Shown: one piece after another, positions 1-5,309 of the stretch
Position numbering within the stretch: the stretch's first letter is position 1
How the letters are laid out: every line of letters starts with the position of its first letter
Assembly: GCA_031283975.1 (NCBI GenBank)
Contig: JAITAT010000053.1
Coordinates: 1 to 5,309, forward strand
Length of the DNA: 5,309 nucleotides
Source of the DNA: Synergistaceae bacterium
GTDB taxonomy: Bacteria > Synergistota > Synergistia > Synergistales > Synergistaceae
Direction of reading: 5' to 3'
Position numbers and translations under genes: made by a program
The notes under the pieces: model-generated
Database searches by the model: none
What the model was told of the DNA's origin: nothing
Seen by the model: only the letters and a program-made list of their open reading frames with translations

Positions 1-66
1 TCGGAAACATATTTCAGACTGGTTTAACAATGAACGGACGCTTGAATATACACCGGCCTGGAGCCG
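1..66. other. Left flank downstream of the CBS gene, unassigned
   Basis: No intrinsic terminator is visible after the CBS gene stop. On the plus strand, one frame is open from base 2 to a TGA at 80-82 and encodes an aromatic-rich 26-residue peptide (containing W-F-N-N-E-R). It could be the 3' end of a convergent gene overlapping the CBS gene by 16 bp. A second plus-strand frame is open to 72-74, so open length alone proves nothing and I do not call a gene. Confidence 0.2.
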
Positions 67-549
67 CTATTTAGCCGTATGAACCAGGGCGTCCGGTTCC
101 ACTTCCTCGGGGTTTTCGCGGAAGAACCCCCGCAGGATCGCCTCTCTATCCACCATCCCCACGAACATCCCCCCGCTGACTACCGGCGCGCATTTCACGT
201 CTTTTCTGAAAAATGCCACTAAAGCGTTCATGACTGTCTCGCTCTCGTCGAAAACAAGACAGTTTTTAGTCATATATTCACGAACGGAGTCGTATCCGAC
301 CCGCTTGACCTTGGCTCTGATTTTTACGACGGCCGGCATGAGAAAATTCTCATCCATATATCCCAGGTATCCCGGAATTATAGCGCGCAAGATGTCTTTC
401 TCGCTGATGAATCCGGCGACGCGGCCGGCGTCGCTTACCACTGGCAGTCCGCTGGTGCCGTGAAGTTCCATGATGGACACGGCCTCCAAAAGTCCGGTAT
501 CCTCCGACAGCGCGGTCAAATCTCTCTTCGTTATGTCTCCGACCAGCAT
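67..549 (-). CDS. Small protein with two CBS domains
   Basis: This 160-residue soluble protein consists of almost nothing but a CBS pair (Bateman module), the unit that in other proteins binds adenosine nucleotides such as AMP, ATP or SAM and relays energy or metabolite status. CBS1 spans about 3-57, with L-P-V-V at 35-38 and G46-F-I-S49-E-K-D52, matching the G-x-x-S/T-x-x-D ligand motif. A linker of about 30 residues follows (58-89). CBS2 spans about 90-142, with A-P-V-V at 121-124, but its equivalent motif is G131-M-V-D134-R-E-A137, lacking both the Ser/Thr and the final Asp. No catalytic, DNA-binding or membrane segment is attached, so it probably acts by binding another protein. It is the last gene of the trxB-kinase set, 20 bp after the kinase. 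The effector partner is unknown; regulating the neighbouring kinase or reductase would be a guess. Confidence 0.9.
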   Translation of the reverse strand: MLVGDITKRDLTALSEDTGLLEAVSIMELHGTSGLPVVSDAGRVAGFISEKDILRAIIPGYLGYMDENFLMPAVVKIRAKVKRVGYDSVREYMTKNCLVFDESETVMNALVAFFRKDVKCAPVVSGGMFVGMVDREAILRGFFRENPEEVEPDALVHTAK

Positions 550-552
550 TGT

Positions 553-560
553 ATCACCTC
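553..560 (-). promoter_or_regulatory. Ribosome binding site of the CBS-domain gene
   Basis: GAGGTGAT lies in the 20-bp gap after the kinase gene, with the GAGG core 7 nt from ATG 547-549. It supports this start and an independently well-translated gene on the shared transcript. Confidence 0.8.
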
Positions 561-569
561 GTTATCGTC

Positions 570-1499
570 TCATATCTTGTTGACTGCGACGCTGCCGAGC
601 GTCGATTCGACGGCGGCCCTGGAAGGCAGGCCCTTTTGTGGGCTGCACACGGTCTGTATCACGCAGGACATGGCGAATTTTATGGAGTCTTCTATACCCA
701 TGAGTTCCTGCCGAGCCACCATCAGGCCGGCGACCAGCGCGTCTCCCGCCGCTCTGTAGGTACGGGGCTTGTCGAAAATCATCTCCGCCAGAAACATTCC
801 TTTTGGGGTGCAAAAGAGATTGGTCTTTTCGGAACTGGAGGTCACTATCCAATCCACCCCTTCGTCGAAAATCTTTTTTGAAACGCCTATGAGATCGTCC
901 AGACTGGAGAGTGGAATATTTCGGACGATATTGATGAATCGGTGATCTATCTGAACAACCGTGGGCAGGGCCTCTATTGCGAGCGTAAGCTCCGGCCCAG
1001 CCGAATCCACGTAGACTGGAATGTTTTTTCTCTTGATTCTGTCTATCGTATCGCGGTAAAAAGTATCCGGTAAACCCGGAGGCAGGGAGCCGCCCATGTG
1101 GACCGCGGTCGCGCGCGGCAGCAGGTGTTCCAGTTTCCAGAAGAAACGTTTCAGAGCGTCATTTGTGATTTCGGGGCCCTCTTCGGTGACGGCCGTCTCG
1201 GCGCCATCGTGGCTGTCCCTTATGAACGTGTTGGTCCTGTTTTCGCCCTTGATGTTGACGAAGTTAGTGGTGATACCTCTTGAGAGCAGATCGTCCTTGA
1301 TATATTCTCCCACATGTCCCGAGAGAAAACCCATGGAGACGGAATCGTAACCCAGCTGCTTGAGGATTATCGACACATTGATCCCGCGCCCGCCCGGAGA
1401 TCGGAGCACGCTTTTCGCGCGATACCAATGCCCTATGCTGAACTCTTCCGTGACGTAGGATTCGTCCATGGCGGGATTTGGGGTTATGGTTATTATCAT
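570..1499 (-). CDS. PfkB-family sugar-phosphate kinase, 1-phosphofructokinase-like
   Basis: By family this enzyme would transfer phosphate from ATP to a phosphorylated sugar; closest in character are 1-phosphofructokinase (FruK: fructose-1-phosphate to fructose-1,6-bisphosphate) and tagatose-6-phosphate kinase. The 309 residues match the family length. N-P-A-M-D at 8-12 and G-G-R-G-I-N at 36-41 mark the sugar-binding N-terminal part, followed by G-F-L-S-G-H-V-G-E at 57-65, N-R-T-N at 87-90 and G-G-S-L-P-P-G at 136-142, all typical of the FruK/LacC branch. Two positions differ from what I expect: the C-terminal G-A-G-D signature reads A-A-G-D at 250-253, keeping the catalytic aspartate D253, and the usual K-P-N near 180 is replaced by V-Q-I-D. 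Its ATG overlaps the trxB stop as ATGA, indicating translational coupling. No fructose PTS or fru regulator gene is in the window, so the substrate remains open. Fold confidence is high, substrate confidence low. Confidence 0.85.
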   Translation of the reverse strand: MIITITPNPAMDESYVTEEFSIGHWYRAKSVLRSPGGRGINVSIILKQLGYDSVSMGFLSGHVGEYIKDDLLSRGITTNFVNIKGENRTNTFIRDSHDGAETAVTEEGPEITNDALKRFFWKLEHLLPRATAVHMGGSLPPGLPDTFYRDTIDRIKRKNIPVYVDSAGPELTLAIEALPTVVQIDHRFINIVRNIPLSSLDDLIGVSKKIFDEGVDWIVTSSSEKTNLFCTPKGMFLAEMIFDKPRTYRAAGDALVAGLMVARQELMGIEDSIKFAMSCVIQTVCSPQKGLPSRAAVESTLGSVAVNKI

Positions 1500-2707
1500 T
1501 TGACCGCCTCCCCTATGAAATTCTTTATATCTTCAACCGAAGATACGCCGGATATCCTGAATGCTTTGCCGTTCGCGATTTCGGCCACGGCCGGAAGTTT
1601 GTCCACTCCCAGCCGCGCTCTGACGCGGGCGGTTCTGTATACGTCCGCTATCATCAATTTTATGCCGCTCGATTTTTCGAGACTCTCGGCGGAGCGCGCC
1701 AGCGCCGCCTGGTTTTGATCCTCTCCCGATATCAGGAGCGCGTATGAGCGCGGCCCTTCAAAGAGAACGCGGTCGAGATATTCCATGTTCGTGATGTATT
1801 CGTAGGCGGCCATCGCCGCTACGGCGCCGTCACCCGCCGCGGTCACCGCCTGTCTCAAAAATTTGAGACGCACATCGCCGGCGGCGAAAATGCCCTCGCA
1901 TGAGGTCTCCATTTTGTCGTCGGTGACGATCCAGCCGGCTTCCGTCCTTTTTATTGAATCGAGACCATCCAGAAAACCGATTTCCGGTTTCATGCCGACG
2001 AAAACGAATACCCCCTCGACGGAAATATCCCTCGTCTCCCCGGTTTTGACATTCCGCACGCTGATGCGCTCGACCATATTTTCCCCCGCTATTTCGTCCA
2101 CCACACTGCTCAGTAAAGGCTCGATCCTTGGGTTGTCGAGCGCCCTTCCGATCACGGATCTGTCGGCGCGGAATTCGTCCCTGCGGTGAATTACATACAC
2201 TTTCGACGCGAATTTCGTGAGAAATTCGGCTTCCTCGACCGCCGCGTTGCCGCCGCCGATGACGGCCACTTCGGCTCCTTCGTAAAAAGGCCCGTCGCAC
2301 ACCGCGCAGTAGCTGACGCCATGTCCTGTGAAGTGTTCCTCTCCTTTGCAGCCGACCCGCGCGAAGGACGTGCCTGTGGCGATGACCACGGCTGATGCGG
2401 AGATGGAACCTTTATCGGTGACTACGATTTTATCGCGCGTCTCCCCGCCAGTGTCGAGCGAAACGACACGGCACTCCCGAAATTCGGGGGCGAACATCTC
2501 CGTATGCGAACGCAGCGCGCCCGCCAGTTCCATGCCGCCGACACGTCTCAATCCGGGATAATTTTCGATTTCAGCGGTCGAGTTTATCATGCCGCCCACA
2601 AGCCCGGGTTCGAGAACAAGCGTATCGAGCCCGGCTCTGCGCGCGTATATGGCCGAAGACAGCCCTGCCGGACCTGCGCCTATTATGATAAGCTGGCGGT
2701 GTTCCAT
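1496..2707 (-). CDS. trxB: Thioredoxin reductase fused to a cysteine-free thioredoxin-like domain
   Basis: This is a cytoplasmic flavoenzyme that passes electrons from NAD(P)H through FAD to an active-site disulfide and on to thioredoxin or a similar partner. The product has 403 residues against about 310-320 for ordinary TrxB. The FAD-binding G-A-G-P-A-G is at 10-15. The redox pair is C134-A-V-C137 followed by D138. The nucleotide-binding G-G-G-N-A-A is at 151-156, and H174-R-R-D-E-F-R180 is the motif associated with NADPH preference. The second FAD motif G-I-F-A-A-G-D is at 272-278. The canonical enzyme ends near 313. Residues about 318-403 look like a thioredoxin fold: strand, helix, strand, then a likely cis-proline at P372 in K-L-P-A-V, and a final helix. 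The usual WCGPC is absent; the whole extension has no cysteine. The gene probably starts its own transcript and overlaps the following kinase gene by ATGA. The reductase assignment is firm; the extension's fold and role are inferred. Confidence 0.93.
   Translation of the reverse strand: MEHRQLIIIGAGPAGLSSAIYARRAGLDTLVLEPGLVGGMINSTAEIENYPGLRRVGGMELAGALRSHTEMFAPEFRECRVVSLDTGGETRDKIVVTDKGSISASAVVIATGTSFARVGCKGEEHFTGHGVSYCAVCDGPFYEGAEVAVIGGGNAAVEEAEFLTKFASKVYVIHRRDEFRADRSVIGRALDNPRIEPLLSSVVDEIAGENMVERISVRNVKTGETRDISVEGVFVFVGMKPEIGFLDGLDSIKRTEAGWIVTDDKMETSCEGIFAAGDVRLKFLRQAVTAAGDGAVAAMAAYEYITNMEYLDRVLFEGPRSYALLISGEDQNQAALARSAESLEKSSGIKLMIADVYRTARVRARLGVDKLPAVAEIANGKAFRISGVSSVEDIKNFIGEAVK
1507..1513 (-). 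promoter_or_regulatory. Strong ribosome binding site for the PfkB kinase, inside trxB
   Basis: GGGGAGG lies within the last codons of trxB, 7 nt before the kinase ATG. It supports ATG 1497-1499 as the real start even though that codon overlaps the trxB stop. Confidence 0.85.
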
Positions 2708-2710
2708 CAA

Positions 2711-2718
2711 ATCACCCC
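2711..2718 (-). promoter_or_regulatory. Ribosome binding site deciding the trxB start
   Basis: GGGGTGAT matches the extended anti-Shine-Dalgarno complement (GGAGGTGAT). The GGGG core is 7 nt from the ATG at 2705-2707. A TTG directly before that ATG (2708-2710) is also in frame but would sit only 4 nt from the core, so ATG is the preferred start. Confidence 0.75.
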
Positions 2719-2759
2719 ACTGTAAAATTTTGCGGTTTATCTATTACCTTTATCCCAAT

Positions 2760-2788
2760 ATAATATTTAAACGCCGATCGAGCAACAA
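2760..2788 (-). promoter_or_regulatory. Candidate sigma-70-type promoter for trxB
   Basis: In the gap between prmC and trxB, the minus strand reads TTGTTG (2783-2788), then a 17-nt spacer, then TATTAT (2760-2765). The -10 box matches TATAAT at 5 of 6 positions. The -35 box is weaker at 3 of 6, but spacing is optimal and the surroundings are AT-rich. Transcription would start near 2753, giving a leader of about 45 nt before the trxB start. This gap is the widest between genes here, which fits a new transcription unit. No intrinsic terminator for prmC was found in the same gap, so read-through is also possible. Confidence 0.5.
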
Positions 2789-2791
2789 GAG

Positions 2792-2801
2792 CGAAATTTC
2801 G
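2792..2801. repeat. 10-bp perfect palindrome upstream of the trxB promoter
   Basis: CGAAATTTCG is a perfect 10-bp palindrome lying 3 bp upstream of the candidate -35 box. A site here could bind a dimeric regulator, but it is short and no second copy was seen nearby, so a regulatory role is only a possibility. Confidence 0.25.
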
Positions 2802-2898
2802 GGGTTTTCAGCAGTCGCCGGTTTATTTATAATTCCGCTGGCGCCGCAATTGTCGTTCAAGTCTCCGACAGCAGAACAACTTATCCTATTTTAGTCCT

Positions 2899-3777
2899 TT
2901 ATGATAACTTTCGCCAGACCATGAACCTCGCAATTCCACGATGATCCTCGGAAATTTCACTCAATGTCATATCGGCCGCTATATTCCGCCCGTGGGTCAT
3001 AATTTCGTCCGTCTGATCGTCTCCGCCCGTTTCCAAAAAAAGATGTGCTCCCCGCTTCATAAAAAAAGGGAGACGCGACAGGAGCGGCATGATCACACTA
3101 AGTCCGTCCGGGCCGCCATCCAATGCCGCACGAGGCTCGTAGTCTTTGACCTGTGTTTCGAGAGTCTCGATCGCGGCTTCCCGTATGTAAGGCGGGTTCA
3201 AGATGATCATATCGAGCGAGGCCGGGGCTATGACAAGGGCTTCGGCCGGGTCTTCGCACTCGATGAATTTTACCCGATCGCCCACGCCGTGCGACAGGGC
3301 GTTATATTTTGCCACGTCGAGAGCGTCCGGGGACGAGTCCGCGGCGTATGCCTTGAAACCGGGGTTGTCCTCGAGTAAAGTTATAGCGATACAGCCACTG
3401 CCGGTACACCAGTCCGCGAATACACCCCTCCCGAACCTCTTGAGACAGGCATCCGCTAGGCGCGTCAGCATTTCCGTCTCCGGCCTGGGGATCAGGACCC
3501 TCTTATCCACATAGAAGCTGCGGCCGCGGAATATGGCGTCGTTCAATATGTAGGCGAGCGGCTCGCCCGAGGCGCGGCGTATCCCGAATTCCAGCGCGCG
3601 TTCGAGTTCCCAGCCGCGCAGCTCGCGTTCTGGATGAGCGTGAAGCGACGCGCGAGAGACCCCGAGCGCGCCGCAGACGATCCTGTCAGCTTCCAAGCCG
3701 GGCAGAGGAACGCCGGACCCGGTCATCATTTGAGTCAACCTGATCCTCAGCGACGATATTATGCCGCGCTCCGGCAT
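2899..3777 (-). CDS. prmC: Release factor glutamine N5-methyltransferase PrmC
   Basis: PrmC (also called HemK) transfers a methyl group from S-adenosylmethionine to the glutamine of the GGQ motif in RF1 and RF2, which raises termination efficiency. The 292-residue product matches the usual 275-300. An N-terminal helical domain (about 1-75) holds G-E-P-L-A-Y-I at 71-77, followed by the family's L-I-P-R-P-E-T-E at 95-102. The SAM-binding motif I is D-W-C-T-G-S-G-C at 122-129; many relatives have D-x-G-T-G-S-G, so a cysteine replaces the first glycine. The catalytic N-P-P-Y-I is intact at 194-198. ATG at 3777 was chosen because an in-frame TAA lies two codons upstream, so no longer version is possible. 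Its Shine-Dalgarno is weak: a GAGGGCGG stretch sits too far upstream. A shorter protein from Met17 is possible but would lose part of the first helix. The gene follows its substrate gene prfA by 87 bp, presumably on the same transcript. Confidence 0.95.
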   Translation of the reverse strand: MPERGIISSLRIRLTQMMTGSGVPLPGLEADRIVCGALGVSRASLHAHPERELRGWELERALEFGIRRASGEPLAYILNDAIFRGRSFYVDKRVLIPRPETEMLTRLADACLKRFGRGVFADWCTGSGCIAITLLEDNPGFKAYAADSSPDALDVAKYNALSHGVGDRVKFIECEDPAEALVIAPASLDMIILNPPYIREAAIETLETQVKDYEPRAALDGGPDGLSVIMPLLSRLPFFMKRGAHLFLETGGDDQTDEIMTHGRNIAADMTLSEISEDHRGIARFMVWRKLS

Positions 3778-3833
3778 TTCTTACGCAACGCCGCCCTCAT
3801 GCGAATTTCACGGCAGTAATGTGAGAATGGTAT

Positions 3834-3863
3834 TTCGGCCCGAGTTCTCGATTTCAAGCCGAA
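3834..3863 (-). repeat. Inverted repeat just after the prfA stop codon
   Basis: Directly after the prfA TAA, TTCGGC (3834-3839) and GCCGAA (3858-3863) can pair as a 6-bp stem. An inner CGAG/CTCG pair lies at 3841-3850. As RNA this could form a nested, imperfect hairpin. No run of U follows it, so it does not look like an intrinsic terminator; it might act as an RNA-stability or processing element between prfA and prmC, or be chance. Confidence 0.35.
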
Positions 3864-3864
3864 G

Positions 3865-4941
3865 TTACGCGGCAAAGTTCTTCATTTTTTCGGCCTGATC
3901 GGCCATTGAGAGAGCTTCTATCAACTCGTCGAGATTGCCCTCGATTATCTGGTCGAGTTTGTGGAGCGTGAGTCCTATCCTGTGATCCGTCATCCTGTTT
4001 TGAGGAAAATTGTATGTACGGATGCGCTCCGACCTGTCGCCGGAGCCCACCTGGCCTTTGCGTTCGGCCGCCATGGCGCTCTGTTGTCTGCGAATTTCGG
4101 CGTCGTAGAGTTTCGTTCGCAGAAACTGCATGGCTTTAGCCCTGTTTTTTATCTGTGAGCGCTCGTCCTGGCAGGTCACCACCACTCCCGTTGGCAGGTG
4201 AGTTATCCTGACCGCGGAGTCGGTCATGTTGACGTGCTGGCCTCCAGCTCCGCCGGAGCGGTATGTGTCTATCTTCAAATCCTCGGGCCTGATAGCCACG
4301 TCCACGTCACCGGCTTCCGGCAGCACGGCGACCGTGGCGGCCGACGTGTGCACCCTGCCGCTGGCCTCCGTGGCCGGTACGCGCTGCACACGGTGGACGC
4401 CGCTCTCGTATTTCAGTTTGCTGTACGCGCCCGTTGCCTCGATGCGAAACACTATCTCCTTGTAACCTCCGATCCCGGTTTCGTTTGCATCCAGAATTTC
4501 GACCCGCCACCGCTTGATTTCGGCGTACCGCGTGTACATTCTGAACAGATCGGCGGCGAAAAGGGCCGCTTCCTCGCCTCCCGTGCCGCCGCGTATCTCG
4601 ATGATGACGTTTCTGTCGCCGTCCTTGTCGCGGGGCAGAAGCAAAACGCGTATCTTATGCTCCGTACCGGGTTTTAGCTCCTCCAGTTTCGACAGCTCCT
4701 CGCGAATCATCTCGCGCATCGCCTCGTCGGATTCGTCAGCCAACATTTGGCGAGACTCGCTTATTTCGCGCAGGAGACGCTTGTATTCATCGAACACAGC
4801 TACCAATGGTTCCATTTCGACGTGTTTTTTGCCAAGCGTCTGCATCTCCGCCTGATTAGACGATATAAGCGGGTCGGACATGCGGGTTTCTATATCCCTG
4901 TAAGCTTGTTCAACTTCCTCCAGTTTGTTCCAGAATTCCAT
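3865..4941 (-). CDS. prfA: Peptide chain release factor 1 (RF1)
   Basis: RF1 is a cytoplasmic class I release factor that recognises UAA and UAG in the ribosomal A site and triggers hydrolysis of peptidyl-tRNA. The 358-residue product is close to the family's usual length of about 360. An N-terminal helical domain covers roughly residues 1-110. The stop-codon recognition tripeptide is P-A-T at 189-191, within a typical HRVQRVPATE context; RF2 would have SPF, so this is RF1. The catalytic GGQ is at 233-235, in SGGAGGQHVN. ATG at 4941 is the only ATG before an in-frame stop upstream. Its ribosome binding region is irregular: GAGGAG lies 13 nt away and a second AGGA is only 2 nt from the start, both inside the end of the DUF1385 gene, so translational coupling with that gene is likely. 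The next gene, prmC, encodes the enzyme expected to methylate Q235. No frameshift or missing motif is seen. Confidence 0.98.
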   Translation of the reverse strand: MEFWNKLEEVEQAYRDIETRMSDPLISSNQAEMQTLGKKHVEMEPLVAVFDEYKRLLREISESRQMLADESDEAMREMIREELSKLEELKPGTEHKIRVLLLPRDKDGDRNVIIEIRGGTGGEEAALFAADLFRMYTRYAEIKRWRVEILDANETGIGGYKEIVFRIEATGAYSKLKYESGVHRVQRVPATEASGRVHTSAATVAVLPEAGDVDVAIRPEDLKIDTYRSGGAGGQHVNMTDSAVRITHLPTGVVVTCQDERSQIKNRAKAMQFLRTKLYDAEIRRQQSAMAAERKGQVGSGDRSERIRTYNFPQNRMTDHRIGLTLHKLDQIIEGNLDELIEALSMADQAEKMKNFAA

Positions 4942-5309
4942 CTTCCTGCTTTTTCTCCTCTTCAGTGGCGCTTGAGATCGCGTGAGGATTCAGCGCGACT
5001 TCCAGCGATTTTATGGCGACTTCGAGCATCGACGGATCGGGTTCCCTCGTGGTGAGATATTGCAGAGAGAGCGCGGGCATTATCAGATATTTGCCCCATG
5101 TATCGGACTTCGCCGCCCCCTTGATCACCTCGTAGGATATTCCAATGACCAGCGGAAGGAGAACGATCCTCGCGATAATCCTTTCCCATAAAGGGCCGCG
5201 CCCGAAAAGCGAAAAAACGAATATGCTCGTGATCACGACCACTATGATGAAAGATGTGCCGCATCTTCTGTGAATGCGCGAACAGGCCGCTACACTCTCC
5301 ACATCGAGT
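4910..5309 (-). CDS. DUF1385 (YqhQ-type) membrane protein, 3' part only
   Basis: This is the C-terminal part of a DUF1385 family protein; its reading frame stays open to the window edge. About 132 residues are visible. A GTG at 5300-5302 could be read as a start, but family members have long sequence before this point and the codons LD precede it in frame, so it is probably an internal valine. Visible residues 13-20 carry the family's H-x-R-C-G-T-S-F motif. Two hydrophobic segments follow at about 20-35 and 44-62; the second ends in the G-I-S-Y-E-V-I sequence typical of the family. A T-T-R-E-P-D motif lies at about 86-91. The end is a hydrophilic, Glu/Lys-rich tail without recognisable structure. 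Family members are integral membrane proteins of unknown biochemical role. The gene ends 32 bp inside prfA, in another frame, which suggests co-transcription. Family assignment is firm; function is unknown. Confidence 0.88.
   Translation of the reverse strand, partial: LDVESVAACSRIHRRCGTSFIIVVVITSIFVFSLFGRGPLWERIIARIVLLPLVIGISYEVIKGAAKSDTWGKYLIMPALSLQYLTTREPDPSMLEVAIKSLEVALNPHAISSATEEEKKQEDGILEQTGGS

Noticed and set aside
1314..1718. A plus-strand open frame (134 codons) spanning the kinase-trxB junction.
   Set aside because: It is antisense to two well-supported genes and its translation shows no recognisable domain.
1830..2300. A 156-codon minus-strand frame within trxB.
   Set aside because: It is an alternative frame of trxB, and its Arg/Gly-rich translation is typical of a frame-shifted reading of a real gene.
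3759..3800. A 13-codon ORF starting ATGAGGGCG and overlapping the prmC start out of frame, as a possible leader peptide.
   Set aside because: It has no ribosome binding site and no pattern of repeated codons, and short ORFs of this size are common by chance.
3834..3863. An intrinsic terminator after prfA.
   Set aside because: The inverted repeat can form a hairpin but no U-run follows on the minus strand, so it is listed only as a repeat.
3778..3864. A promoter for prmC using TTGAAA near the start of the gap as -35 box.
   Set aside because: No acceptable -10 box occurs at 16-18 nt spacing.
4198..4677. A long plus-strand open frame (159 codons) opposite prfA.
   Set aside because: It lies entirely inside prfA, whose family identity is certain; long antisense frames are expected in GC-rich codon-biased genes, and the peptide resembles nothing known.
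5300..5302. GTG as the true start of the DUF1385 gene.
   Set aside because: The frame stays open upstream to the window edge, and the family has a long conserved region before this point.

Overview
The window carries six genes, all on the minus strand and therefore read from the right edge to the left. In transcription order they are a DUF1385 (YqhQ-type) membrane protein cut by the right edge, prfA (release factor RF1), prmC (the methyltransferase that modifies release factors), a thioredoxin reductase with an extra C-terminal domain, a PfkB-family sugar-phosphate kinase, and a small two-CBS-domain protein. Coding density is high and base composition is fairly balanced. Three genes (trxB, the kinase and the CBS gene) have clear Shine-Dalgarno sites, each leaving 7 nt before the ATG.

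The right half (about 2899-5309) is a translation-termination block. DUF1385 overlaps prfA by 32 bp, and prfA is followed 87 bp later by prmC. RF1 releases the finished peptide at UAA/UAG, and PrmC methylates the glutamine of its GGQ motif, so substrate and modifying enzyme are neighbours. The DUF1385-prfA-prmC order is familiar from Firmicutes and related anaerobes.

A gap of about 190 bp (2708-2898) separates this block from the left half. It contains a reasonable sigma-70-type promoter pointing at trxB, with a perfect 10-bp palindrome just upstream. The left half (67-2707) looks like a separate unit: trxB and the kinase overlap by ATGA, and the CBS gene follows after 20 bp. Nothing in the sequence explains biochemically why a disulfide reductase, a sugar kinase and a CBS sensor are grouped. 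A redox- or energy-responsive metabolic module is only a guess.

The source is a bacterium, probably an anaerobe of the Firmicutes/Synergistota type. I lean to Synergistota from the gene order and the PrmC sequence character, but this is recall and not a computed placement.

Most of the window is ordinary housekeeping. The least ordinary items are the cysteine-free thioredoxin-like domain fused to the thioredoxin reductase, the altered signature motifs of the PfkB kinase, and the asymmetric ligand motifs of the CBS protein. I saw no mobile element, CRISPR array, tRNA or rRNA.
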